Below are positions 28,301 through 38,500 of a DNA stretch of 64,000 bases, piece by piece; position 1 is the stretch's first letter, and the number at the start of each line of letters is the position of its first letter. This stretch comes from Cloeon dipterum. Its lineage: Eukaryota; Arthropoda; Insecta; Ephemeroptera; Baetidae. The stretch spans positions 8,498,545-8,562,544 of the forward strand of contig NC_088790.1 of NCBI RefSeq assembly GCF_949628265.1. The letters run 5' to 3'. Made by a program: the position numbers and the translations under genes. The notes under the pieces are model-generated. The model had not been told where the DNA came from. It saw nothing but the letters and a program-made list of their open reading frames with translations, and did no database searches.

Positions 28301-31300
28301 TTGCATCTCGGGTGCCAATGTCGCGTGCACCAAGGCCGGCTTTGCCAGCAGCCCCAGATTAATTATTGCGTCGATTTTTGCATTTAAATATAGAAACTCT
28401 GTTATTCTCGCGAGCGAGAGGCTCAATTTTTTCCCGGCCGGAATGGAAACGCGCCGCCACCTCTCGTCTGCGGTTGGCTGCCAACTTTTCATCGCTCTCG
28501 CAAGAAAGCAGCTTTTGCCAAAAAGAAAACCTTCAAGTCAGCTGCTATCGTTTCGATTGCGGAGCTGGTATTACAAGACGTCGCCATTTTGTACAGAGAG
28601 CAGCAAGCACTGGGAAGAGGGAACTGGCTGAAGTCGAGTGAGTGTGGCTCCCAAGTTTTGCCAGAGGGAGAAATTGATTTTCCTAAAGTGGAAAGTGCTT
28701 GCTGCAAGCAAGGGCCGGCTGCAGCCGAAGCCGCCGCGCGCCCCACCAGCCGGCGGTGAATTTGGTCGGCCAGAGCGGCTGATCAGCAAAGCTGCCGCTC
28801 TTGTGCTCTGGCGAAAACTTTAACTCCTTGCAAAGTCTGGTAGTCTGCCGAATAAACACCATACACCGAGCTACACTTCCACATGTACGTGGCACGCACA
28901 ACTTGGGCCAAAACTTTTTGACCTCGTTAATCTTTCAAGAGACTGCGCTGCGGCGTGAGCTCTTGATCTGGCGCGCCAATTCCGCGTCTGCCGTTCCAAT
29001 TTTCGGCTCAGCCGTGAACTTGGGTGTTCTCTGGACGCTCACAAAGTCTCGATCGACGCACTCTAAATTAATCTGAAGAATCAAGTTTAAAAATTGGGCA
29101 GATTCCGCTGAAATTTGGAAAATTTAAAAATCTTTTGTTCCTTTAAAAGTAATACTAACTCGGCGCTCTAAAAATTTTCAGGATTGTCCTGATTTGTTGT
29201 ATTTTTAATATAATACATTTTACCAAACCCACTTGGCGTACACAACACGTCAACCTTTGCAGAATTTTGCTGGTTTTCTAAGCATCATTTTTCTTTCGAA
29301 ACACCTTCGCTTGGCTGATAATGAAATGTCTGATTAAAATAAAATTTATATGTGATAGCAATGACAGGCATTACAAGTGCTTTTTTTAATATATCAAACT
29401 TTTGTTTTCTAAACAATGTTAAAGCTATTTATTCTTAAAATTAAAGTAATGCTTTTTAAACCAAGTCCCCGAAACAATATCCCATTCTATCCGCTCATGA
29501 GGATGTTTTGCTTGCGATCGAGTTTTCTTGAGAGTTTCAAGCTCATCCTGCGAGAAGCGTCGGTTATACGACTGGCAAGACAAGCCTTCCCGACAAACTG
29601 CATAAGCTCCAGGGGCTAACGTTTGCACTGTGACTGTTCGCAGGTGATTCCCTGATGGGTTCCGCGAGCGAAGAAGACGAGGATGAAGACTCAAAAACGA
29701 CCTCTCTGCCCCCAGAGGCCAACAACAACTCGTCGAGCAACAACCACAACGTGCGGGGCGCGAGTCCCGGCGCCTCGCTGCTCGGCGGGATCGGCCCGGG
29801 CGACCTCAAGGTCGATCCCTCCCTCACAACCCCTGAGAAAGACTCCCTGAACGACTCTGAGGTACGTAGAATCAAAGTTTAAAGACTTGGAATTTATTTA
29901 GTCCATGTTTATAGTGTTGTTGGCGTAACTGTTTAGTGAGAGATAAAGTTATGAAAATAATTTTATTTAACTTATTTTCGAATTAAAATTTAAAATTTCA
30001 GTTGCACTTTCGCTGCTCTGCTTTTGATTTAGTAAGCCTTTAAAGGAGATGCACTTAAACAATCACTCTGAGGTGACGAATTAAGAATGTGTTAATTTTT
30101 TGTTCGCAGGGATCGTTAGACGGCGATCCAGAAACGCGGGATTCGCAGACAGAGAACAAGAGCCCCGACGGCGACGGCGCGGTGGGCTCGAAAAGAAGAG
30201 GTCCCAGGACAACAATCAAAGCCAAGCAGCTGGAGATTTTAAAAACTGCCTTTTCTCAAACGCCCAAGCCGACGAGACACATTAGAGAGCAATTAGCCAA
30301 GGAGACTGGCCTGCCCATGAGAGTAATCCAGGTAAACTTTCCTTTCGTTTTGTCCCATTATCAAAAAGTGCGATGGGGGATGATCGTTATTATTTTCCGC
30401 AAGGCTTAAAACTTTTTTACATCGATTCCCTTTATTCCTGACAAACGGGTGGAAAAAAAACTTTGTCAAAGCGGCCTCGTTTTTATCGCGGGGGCCAGAG
30501 AGCAAAGGTGTGTGCACAGACGCACCGTTTGTTTCAATTACCCCCGTATTAACCCCCGGCGCTGCTGCTGCCACTGCTGCGTCGCAGACGTGATAGAAAT
30601 AACAAAGAGGGGATTTGCTGCCAGATTTTCGTTCCGTTCCTTTCACTAAAATTACACCTTTTGCGCTGCAGCATCGCCGGCGCCGATTTTATCTTTGGCT
30701 AGATCCTCGTGCTGCTGAAAAAAACGAATTAACTTAAGAAGGAAATTCTCTTTTAGACTGAATGAATGGAATGAGTCATAGTTCTGTTTGGTTGAATTTA
30801 AACGTCCATTAATTTTTTTTACTTTCTCTGCAAAAAATCTTTAAAATTCCAGCAAGACAAACCCTTGCCCTAATTCAATAAGAGTCACTCATGACCAATC
30901 CTTTACATTCCATCAAATGTCTGAATAGTACAAATATCGAATTTTCTTTTTGCAGGTATGGTTCCAAAACAAACGGAGTAAGGAGCGCCGCCTGAAGCAG
31001 CTGACCTCGATGGGCAGGGGCCCGTTCTTTGGATCGACGCGTAAAATGCGCGGCTTCCCCATGAACATGAGTCCTGGCCTCGACGACGGCTCCGCTGGCC
31101 CCGGCTTTCCGTACTTCGCGGCAGCTGCTGCAGCGGCGGCCGCGGCCGCAGACGGCAAGTTCCCGCCGGAATTCGGCTACCCCGGCCAAGGCTTCCACGA
31201 CTTCTTCCCCGGCCAACCAGGCGGGGGACCACAGGGGCCACTCAACTTCCCTCCGCAAGGTAAATAAAATTAGCAACTCTTCAAGAAAAAATACATTCTT

Positions 31301-33012
31301 AAAAAATGAACTGGAATTAAATTTCAATTGTATAATGACTTTTGGTTCTGCTTGTAAATTATTTAGTCAGACAAAATTTGGTTAAACTGATTATTTAGAT
31401 TCAAATTTTTATTTTCTGTGTATAGAGTATTAATTTAATTTGATATCAACTCAAATTAAATTAATTAACTAAAACACTTAATTAAATCAAGTTTTTCACT
31501 CCAACACAACAATCATACACAAAATTTGAAGTAAAATATCATATTTAGGAGAAATTACGGATTCACTGTAGCAAAATTGCTGAAATTTAAGTATGGAGCC
31601 GAATTTCATAGCTTCTTTAGAGTAAAATCCTATATTCATAACTAAAATTAATTTCACTACATTTTGCAAGTTGCAAATTATTAAATCAAACTGTTTTGCC
31701 ATTTTGCAGGAATGGTTCCTGGTGGAATGGAAGGCGGCCCTGGTCCCATGTCGGGCCCCATGCCCGGCGAGTTCGGCCCCATGAACCCCAACAGCGACCC
31801 CTCTTTCTTGCAACAGGGTGACCTCATGTCGCAGCGGTCCAGTCCAGAGTATATTACTCCAGGTATGTTTCATGCTCTGTTTTACGTTTCCTTTTGACAC
31901 AATTTCGCATGCCGGACCTGCTGACGTTTATTGATTGACTTCAGCTCGCCAATAAATCACGCCGATTCCGGCTGAACGCTCTTCGCGTTTCAGAGGAAAT
32001 ATAAAAGCCGGCAGCACTGGATTGAATTCCGCGCGGCATTAATGAATTCAATTAAGGCAGCTCGCGGGGGGTCTCGCCGTGGCCGCTGAGTGTGCTTGTT
32101 TGTTGTCTGCGCTGCGCTGGGCTGTGTGTGATAATGACGAGCCTAACGACCAAGACGACAAGAAAAAAGCGGCGTGTCATGCAACATTTGCTCGGTCGCA
32201 TTTATTTGTACACGCGTTTTGTTTGTTCTCTCTTTCGGAAACGCGAGCCAGCAAGAGAGAGATGATGCCCTCTCATGAGTAGCTCGACTTCTTAACGTCT
32301 CTTTGGCAGCAACTAATGTTTCAATTAATTCGAATTGAGCTTGATTTTGTTTTTAAATCGTTATTTCAATTTTCATCGCTATATGAATGTCAAAGTTTTT
32401 TAAAAGTTTCAGTCAGTTTTTATTATCAGTGATGCCAATGTTGTATTAAGAGTATTTAATAGTGACTTTTTTATTGAAAGAAGAGTAGGCATTTAATTTA
32501 AATCTATTTCACAGCTTCGATTGCCAATATAATATGCTTGAGTGCTTCATTCTTCATTAAACCTTTCACAACATAATATATTTTCATTGAGAATAATTGC
32601 AACAAATTAAGGAAATGTTGGTTCGGTGCACAAAAATTGTTCTCAGCTTGTGCGGTGTGTCCAGTCGATATAGTGTGGCACGCGCGTGGGCCAAATTAGA
32701 CTGTCAGAGGTTTGATTCGGAGACCACAGGGATTGGTTAATCAGAGTTAACGGGGCGGACCGAGATCAAATGCGTGGCTCACTCTCCAAGTAACGCTCCG
32801 TCGGCACCAAAACTCGGCACTCTCTTGTTGTATTTTTGTATTAAATGCGCGCTCGCGGAATGAGAATTCCGTTCCGCAGATAGCTAGAGGCGATAAATCA
32901 GCGCTGACTATTTGCCGGCACCTGCTACGAAATGTGTCAAAACGAGAGGAGCAATATTGAATTAAAAATTAATTGAATTCCTTGTGTTTCAGGCTACTCG
33001 GACTTTGGCTAA
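3570..33012 (+). CDS. Lim1: LIM/homeobox protein Lim1 (LHX1/LHX5 class)
   Basis: LIM-homeodomain transcription factor, nuclear; the family patterns head, leg and nervous system in insects. Seven coding exons: 3570-4300, 10057-10262, 29644-29861, 30110-30331, 30956-31259, 31710-31862, 32993-33012. All introns are GT-AG with matching phases, and the total is 1,854 nt (617 residues plus stop). LIM1 begins at C191, LIM2 spans about 250-304, an acidic/Ser-rich linker follows, and the homeodomain is residues 414-473 with F20, W48, N51 and R53 in place. Position 52 is Lys, where LHX1 proteins as I recall them have Arg. An 11-Ala run sits at 514-524 and the tail is Gly/Pro/Met-rich. The start is uncertain: ATG at 3570, 3591 or 4128 (residue 187) are all in frame, and 4128 gives a conventional 431-residue protein starting just before LIM1. 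Identity is very secure; the N terminus is not. Confidence 0.93.
4301..10056 (+). other. Lim1 intron 1 (5.8 kb)
   Basis: No supported coding exon, RNA gene or intact mobile element was seen. The DNA is mostly AT-rich. A GC-richer, palindrome-prone patch at about 6750-7280 could be regulatory, but I can name no site in it. Confidence 0.6.
10057..10262 (+). CDS. Lim1: Lim1 coding exon 2: LIM2 domain
   Basis: Acceptor TTCACAG at 10050-10056, donor GTAAGT at 10263. The exon encodes [10 protein letters not shown] through [10 protein letters not shown], the complete second LIM domain. It includes [20 protein letters not shown], which is characteristic of LHX1/5. Confidence 0.95.
16893..17073. repeat. 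(CTG)n and (CAG)n triplet cluster
   Basis: Short runs occur in this order on the plus strand: (CTG)4 at 16893, (CTG)6 at 16957-16974, (CAG)4 at 17015-17026 and (CAG)4 at 17062-17073. The CTG and CAG blocks are mutually complementary, so the segment could fold into a hairpin. It is intronic to Lim1. Confidence 0.7.
17351..17391. repeat. 11-bp direct repeat, 30-bp period
   Basis: TCATTCATGAT occurs at 17351 and again at 17381. The 30-bp spacing is close to three helical turns. Function is unknown and it may be chance. Confidence 0.4.
21087..21111 (+). repeat. 25-bp direct repeat, left copy, with a hairpin
   Basis: Contains the inverted repeat GTCAGG-GTTTTA-CCTGAC, a 6-bp stem with a 6-nt loop. 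It matches 25240-25264 at 24 of 25 positions. Confidence 0.7.
21851..22933 (+). pseudogene. gag-like polyprotein of an LTR retrotransposon, frameshifted
   Basis: Encodes 360 residues before a stop. Residues about 10-90 resemble the capsid-like part of Ty3/gypsy-type gag (an FFGE motif, then [12 protein letters not shown]). A charged Ser/Asp/Lys segment and a Gln/Pro/Tyr-rich region follow. A CCHC zinc knuckle of spacing CX2CX4HX4C occupies C251, C254, H259 and C264, with basic residues after it. A perfect 17-bp tandem duplication (22910-22926 and 22927-22943) shifts the frame, so the stop at 22931-22933 lies inside the second copy. Another frame then stays open to a stop at 23185-23187. The nucleic-acid-binding role is known for the family. 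No pol gene follows. It could instead be a co-opted gag gene, but the frameshift argues for decay. Confidence 0.75.
22910..22943 (+). repeat. 17-bp perfect tandem duplication breaking the gag frame
   Basis: Two adjacent identical copies of CATGTAAATACTGTAAA. Seventeen is not a multiple of three, so the copy number decides which frame continues. Confidence 0.95.
22944..23187 (+). pseudogene. Frame-shifted tail of the gag-like frame
   Basis: From copy 2 of the duplication an alternative frame stays open for about 85 codons to TAG at 23185-23187. It is rich in Ser, Gln, Glu and Lys, like the preceding gag tail, suggesting it was the original C terminus. No known domain is visible. Confidence 0.55.
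25240..25264 (+). repeat. 25-bp direct repeat, right copy
   Basis: Matches 21087-21111 except one C to T change, which breaks the short hairpin. A further CCTGACA at 25271-25277 makes a wider inverted pair with the leading TGTCAGG. Confidence 0.7.
29644..29861 (+). CDS. Lim1: Lim1 coding exon 3: acidic/Ser linker
   Basis: Acceptor CGCAG before 29644, donor GTACGT at 29862. The exon encodes an Asp/Glu-rich, Asn/Ser-rich linker between LIM2 and the homeodomain. Phase 1 enters and phase 0 leaves, which joins exons 2 and 4 exactly. Confidence 0.85.
30110..30331 (+). CDS. Lim1: Lim1 coding exon 4: homeodomain helices 1-2
   Basis: Encodes [18 protein letters not shown] through TGLPMRVIQ, homeodomain positions 1-46. 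The intron falls between positions 46 and 47. The donor GTAAAC lies at 30332. Confidence 0.95.
30956..31259 (+). CDS. Lim1: Lim1 coding exon 5: recognition helix and poly-Ala
   Basis: Starts [16 protein letters not shown] (homeodomain from position 47), followed by a Gly/Phe/Met-rich stretch, an 11-residue alanine run using mixed GCN codons, and a Gly/Pro/Phe-rich region. The donor GTAAAT lies at 31260. Confidence 0.93.
31710..31862 (+). CDS. Lim1: Lim1 coding exon 6: Gly/Met/Pro-rich tail
   Basis: In-frame continuation encoding a Gly/Pro/Met-rich segment that ends [10 protein letters not shown]. Acceptor TTGCAG precedes 31710 and donor GTATGT follows at 31863. Confidence 0.85.
32993..33012 (+). 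CDS. Lim1: Lim1 coding exon 7: last six codons and stop
   Basis: Acceptor TGTTTCAG precedes 32993. The exon completes a Gly codon and encodes YSDFG followed by TAA at 33010-33012. It is only 20 nt long and was recognised from phase and the acceptor, so it is slightly less certain than the domain exons. Confidence 0.75.
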
Positions 33013-33850
33013 AAGCAAGTGAGAAGAGGGCGAAAGAGACCTACCTTTTTATTAAACGGATAATTAGCTCTAATGTGTGTAAATAGCTGAATGCTGATAC
33101 GAGATCTGTTGAATGTGCGTCTGCAATTAAATGTGATTACAAGAGATATTAATATTAGACAATTATTGATTATGATACAGCTATTATTACATCACAGACA
33201 ACCACACAGACACTCTCGATATTACTGAATTAAATTACAAACAAATTACACTATGGCTACTGTATTAAAATTTATACAAGGCCGATCGAGGACCTTGGCG
33301 ATTTGGAACAAAAATGAATGAATTTAATAGGAACTTCAAAGTGCGCATAGCTAGCTGCATAATTAAGTGTGCCAAAAAGTTTACGAGAACCATCTCTTTC
33401 ACACACGCAAACTAATGACAAATCTATATTGAAAAAAAGATGAAATTCTGTAGTTGCGAACAGCGCGACTCTTGATTTTGTTAGTTTGTTTATAGTCCCG
33501 TCAGATGCGACGCAGTTTTGTTCTCATTGTTGAAAAAGAAAAAAAAGAAATTGTGAACAGCGGTCGTCACCTTTGATCGGATTATGTATGTGAAATTCCC
33601 TGTTTTGAATAAGAGCATTTATACGATTGTGAATATATACACGACATGTTGGCAGAGTTTTATGTATATTACATAAGGGATCGACCTATTCACACGCAAA
33701 AACGTTCTTTTGTGTTTTACCTACATTTGGTCTTCTGTCTCCTTTCCTATTGTGTAACACCTGATGATGGAGGTTTTTGTCATCGTTTTGATGACGATAT
33801 CATGTACATATCTGCGCTACCCTCAGAATAAAATCAAGGCAAATAATTTA
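33013..33850 (+). other. Lim1: Lim1 3' UTR
   Basis: Non-coding after the Lim1 stop. The first clear AATAAA on this strand is at 33827-33832, giving a 3' UTR of about 830 nt. No transcript evidence is available here. Confidence 0.55.
33827..33832 (+). terminator. Lim1: Poly(A) signal AATAAA, probably Lim1
   Basis: Canonical hexamer about 815 nt after the Lim1 stop codon, on the same strand. Confidence 0.5.
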
Positions 33851-35558
33851 ACCATCTTTCATTTCTCTCTCCTGTATTAAGTTATAAGGAAAGATTGGTC
33901 TTTAAACAAAGGAAGAAAGATCGTAAATTAATTGAGATCAAATATTCAACACAGATTCATTCTGATTGTTTTCCCCACCTTTTAAGATGAATGACGAAAT
34001 TTTAAAATCGAGACTGCGAATCTTATTTGGCTGCGACGTTAATTAAAAAAAATATTTTAAGGACAACTCAAATTGTCATCACGACAGCTAGAAAGTGAAA
34101 AAATAAAAAATGGACATTGACTGTTGTTTTTCCAGTTTGACTTTACTCGAGAACGAAAAAATTAAATTAAAAAACTAACTTTATGAACATAGTGTATCAC
34201 ACAGCATGATCATTTAACAAGGATCGTATTTTATCATGCCCCGTTAGGAGAAGAGTTGAATTTCATAGAATCGTCTGTTTGAGGCGATAGGCGTTTGATG
34301 CCAAACACTTGAGACTATTTATATAGAGAAACTTATAACTTATTTTGAAAAGTTAGCAGCATCTATGCAACCTGCTTGACGCACAAACTAGGGCGTAAAA
34401 TTCCGTCAGATGACTCTGCTCTACAGTGCGTGCAGAACAGACGTAATTTGAGGTTATAGACTAGCGATGAGACGCACCGAATCTCTTCTTTTTAATAATT
34501 AGCAAAATTTGGCATAAATGATCTCCAAATTCTTTAAAGAAATTAAATCGAACTTACTTCGTTTTTCAAACTGGGTTTCTAATCAATAAACATTAACCTA
34601 TTGAACGCAAATTTAAACAATTGAGTTCACTTCCATAGAGGGCTATACGTGAACTATTCAAGTGATAATTTATAAAGCAATAAAAAAATATTTATGAATT
34701 AGGATTTCCTTAAATTAAGGAAGTATAGCATCTCACTTAATCCATGCAGGGGAGAAAATGTAATAAATCGAAATACTCTCTGTAATGATACACAAATGAA
34801 ATACTTGCGATGCCCTTTATTACAGCTTTCATCAAGTACGCAGTTAGTTTTGAAATCTTTAGCAGATGACTGCCTTTAAAAAGCCCCGAATTTAACAAAA
34901 ATAAATTCAGAGGCTCATCTGGAGTCTGTGACCAAGAAAAACATCTCCCAAAGAAAACACTGTACACATTTACGCGCTCAACAAAAAATTTACAAACGTG
35001 AAATAAAAGTCATTTTAAAGTTTAATTATGATCATCTTGAACGACGCTGCTTGAAACTAATTACACATATAATACGGGTGGCAGGGGAATTGAGCAAAGT
35101 ATCACTCATCAAAGAAGAATTAAAAATACACAGAGTCAAGTGAAAAGCAAGGTGAAAAAGCAAAAGTTGCATCGTTTTTCATAAGTTTTCTGTAGTTTAA
35201 TTTCTTTAATCCATTCCATATGAAATGCTAGTTTGAGAATCGTCTGACAACAGTAGTTTCATAATAATTATAGGGTCAGTGTATTCGAGGGAGAGAAAGA
35301 GAAGTATGTACCATTAATTGATAAACTACGTGTGTTTCCGCGTGTGTCTGTAACAAAAGGGTCCATCTTTGGCAATCAAGACTGACGGTGAAGCGTACAT
35401 GTGTGTGTGTGTGTGTGGCACTCATCCTTTCTACACAGTCACTCTTAGCAGCAGCAGCAACAGTGGCGATAGGCAGAGCCAAATTAAATCACCGCCCACG
35501 TCAAAATAAAAACAACAGCTTATTGCATCACTCGCACCTCGCGGCGGGGCTGCGCTCG
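33851..35558. other. Convergent intergenic region between Lim1 and faf
   Basis: AT-rich with no credible gene on either strand. The right part, near 35559, should be the 3' UTR of faf (minus strand) and contains a short (GT)8 run at 35400-35417. I could not find a canonical faf poly(A) signal with confidence. Confidence 0.5.
35400..35417. repeat. (GT)n microsatellite
   Basis: Uninterrupted TG/GT dinucleotides on the plus strand, within the likely 3' UTR of the minus-strand faf gene. Confidence 0.9.
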
Positions 35559-38500
35559 TCAATTTTCAGGAACAGTGTCTGGCTCGCTCGGGGTGATCTC
35601 AATGGTGGGACTCTTGGGCACCACGTCCGCGGCCGGCTGGCTTGGCGGCACCTCGCTCGTCTGCGCAGAACCACTTGGCGACGGCACCGACACAGTTTGA
35701 GTGCTTGGTTCCGACGGGATCTCTACCTCGCTGCAAAAGAAATTAATTTGACTTTAATTTCCAAAGTCAACTTCTGCAAAAATGCAGCGTTTTAGTTTGC
35801 CACTCTGCCAATAATATTTCCTTCGCTTTTTAAAATGCGAAAAATGATAGATAAATTTTTGCAGCTATTTGTTAACAATTTAACCAACTCATTTTAGTTT
35901 AAGAATTGGATCGAGTTCACTTACCAGGTCTGAACAGGGCTCTGTTGGGGTGAAATGGTTAAATTTGAGGGCACATCTTCGGCTTTCTCTGTCTTCCGCT
36001 TTCTCCCTTTGATGACCTCATTGACTTCAACATCAGCCAGGCAGAAGGCAGGCATGGAAGTTTTGTTGACGGCCCACTCATATCGGTCAAGTTTATTCAG
36101 CGTGAAGGCCTGCACACCTGGAATCACTGGGACCGTCGGGGCCGACACTCTGTTGTGTGCAGGGTGCACTAAGGCGCTCTGGGTTTGCGGTGCTTCGTCT
36201 GCCACTGGGGGCGAGCTCTCACCTTCTTCGGACAGTACTTCAGACTCTTGCTCCTGGTTTGACTTCATCATGAAAAAATACGATTAGTTTGACTAAAACC
36301 TGTGGGCTTCAACACAAATGCATTTGAAAAAAGAGCTAGTATAAGTTATTTCTACGTAAATTAATATTTTAATTAATTTGTTCTGATACCCGTGATACCC
36401 CAATGAGATCATAAAAAATTGAAAAGGTTAGAAAAAGTTATATGTACACAACGTACACGAGGATAACAATGAAGTTATTTTTCCCAACGACTCTTCATTC
36501 CATTTTTTTGTGGTTCTTTGTGAGCATAGAGAGCGAAGCGAAAATTCAAAGAGAACGTTCTGATTCTATAATGTTGAACTAACTGCAGAGGATTTCAAAC
36601 CACTCAGACCGTTGAAAATGAGGCTGCACTCAAATATCGAGGCAGTGATCAAACACTGAGAAAAAGAAAAGAAACTAGGGTTTAACTGTGGTTGAAAAAA
36701 TCGTATCTCAAAAGTTAGCTCAAATTGCTCTGAATGCAATTTGTAAACTGATTGTAATATTATATATTCAGACGCCTTAATAAACTAAAAGAGTTTGCTG
36801 TTTATTGAGGAATTTGATTGTAGGATATGAACTCGCTTGACAAAATAAACGATAGAAAAATACTCAGAAGTTTGACACTAAACTTACCATTTCAGGACAG
36901 AGTTCCAGTGCTTTTTCAAGAGTTTTCCTGGCTGAACTGGACCTCTCTAGGAAGTAGCCGTTGGTGGTGTCATTCGACTGCGCTGGTGGAGACCAGTTGT
37001 AAGAATACTGAGGATTGGTCGGATACGGGCGCTGTAGAAATAAGTTCAAACAACAGAATTAGGCAACGACCTAATTTTTTCGTGAAGAATAATAAAAAAT
37101 TACTGCCCTAAAAGAACAGGCAAACAACCTGTCGTCTTCAAAATAAAATTATGTCGGCGCGCAAGTAAAATGCGAACGACTTGAAAATTTGTAATGCCCA
37201 AATATCACAAAAGAATTCCTCAAACTTGTGAATCCCTTATGGTACTAATAAGAGTAGAAATTTAAAGCCACTTTAATTTCAATTATATTGTTTGCTTAAC
37301 AATAACTGACTCCTAATTTTACCACAAGTGATTTCAATTAAATTGCCAAACACTCTGATTATATTATTTTTCATACAAAGTTATCTCATTGAGGGACAAA
37401 ACATATTATTTATTCTATGAAGTCCTCAATGTCCTTTGATTCAATAATATTTTCAATAGAGGATATTTTTGTTCATTTGTAAAAGTGAAATTAATCTATT
37501 TTTTTACACGATTACCCTCAGCCATGTTTTCCATTGGGCAAACCCTCACTTGCCACTATATAACCGCGGACCAAATGACACTCGAGTTACTTGAGAGTTA
37601 ATTTTCCACGCGTTACAACGGGCTAGTGTGGGAGACGTCCGCAGCTATTCTTCTTTAATTGGCAGAGTAAGTGGTGAGAAACTTATAGTTAACTGAGCTT
37701 ATTAATTCCTCTTTTCAAATTCAATTTTGTAAAGATTAATTCCCTTAATATTCAGTTCCTGATTGTATTTCGGTTATTTCAATATGTAATGTTCTTAACT
37801 GAGTCAATATCAAGGTGAAATATACGTATTCAATATTTATTAAACCACATATGAATTTTGCTGTATCGTTTAAAGTACCAGCTTAAATAATAATGTTACT
37901 TGCATATAACATAAACCAGGTCTCTTTCATTATTTTACTCTAGTAATTAAAGAAACTACGCGATCTTGAACCGCTCGTCTAAAATTTATATTTATCAATT
38001 AAATTACATTTTCTAAAATTATTCTTTAAACGTAAATTCAAAATCTTCCATTTCCAACTTTGGGAACTAATTAAAGTTGGTGGTGTCAGAAAAATCCTGA
38101 AAGGGCACGGTTTCACCGGGGGGGGGGGGGGGGGGGTAACTACTGGGGAGTTCTGTCCTGCGGCCCGAATTAATGCCTGGGTACGCGAAGTTTGCAACGT
38201 AATTCTAGATAAAGGCAAATTTTTGAATAATTTATCAGCTAGATTACTCTGACAAAGTTGCAATTCACAAACTGGAATTAGAAATTGCAGACAAATATCC
38301 ATTTGTTATTGAACCTGTGCTCAGCACTAAACTTCTCGTGGGCTATGAGCTTAACAAGTCCCAAAAACTCCGCCAAGCAGATAACATGAGGCCTAAGTAG
38401 TTGCAGAGGAGCTTGGGCTTGACGTGACTATCTTTTAGCTTCCCCCTACCAACTTCTTTTATTGAAACGCCAAAAAATGTTCATATGACACTATTAAGGT

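Larger units (their letters stand above)
10263..29643 (+). other. Lim1 intron 2 (19.4 kb)
   Basis: A very large intron separating the LIM domains from the linker and homeodomain. Apart from the retroelement remnant around 21087-25264 and triplet repeats at 16893-17073, I recognise nothing coding. Short open frames on both strands look like chance. GC-rich blocks (about 12060-12640, 15100-15830, 16660-17330, 20090-20640, 27780-28900) alternate with AT-rich DNA. Such length around a developmental transcription factor usually reflects enhancer content; this is inference. Confidence 0.6.
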
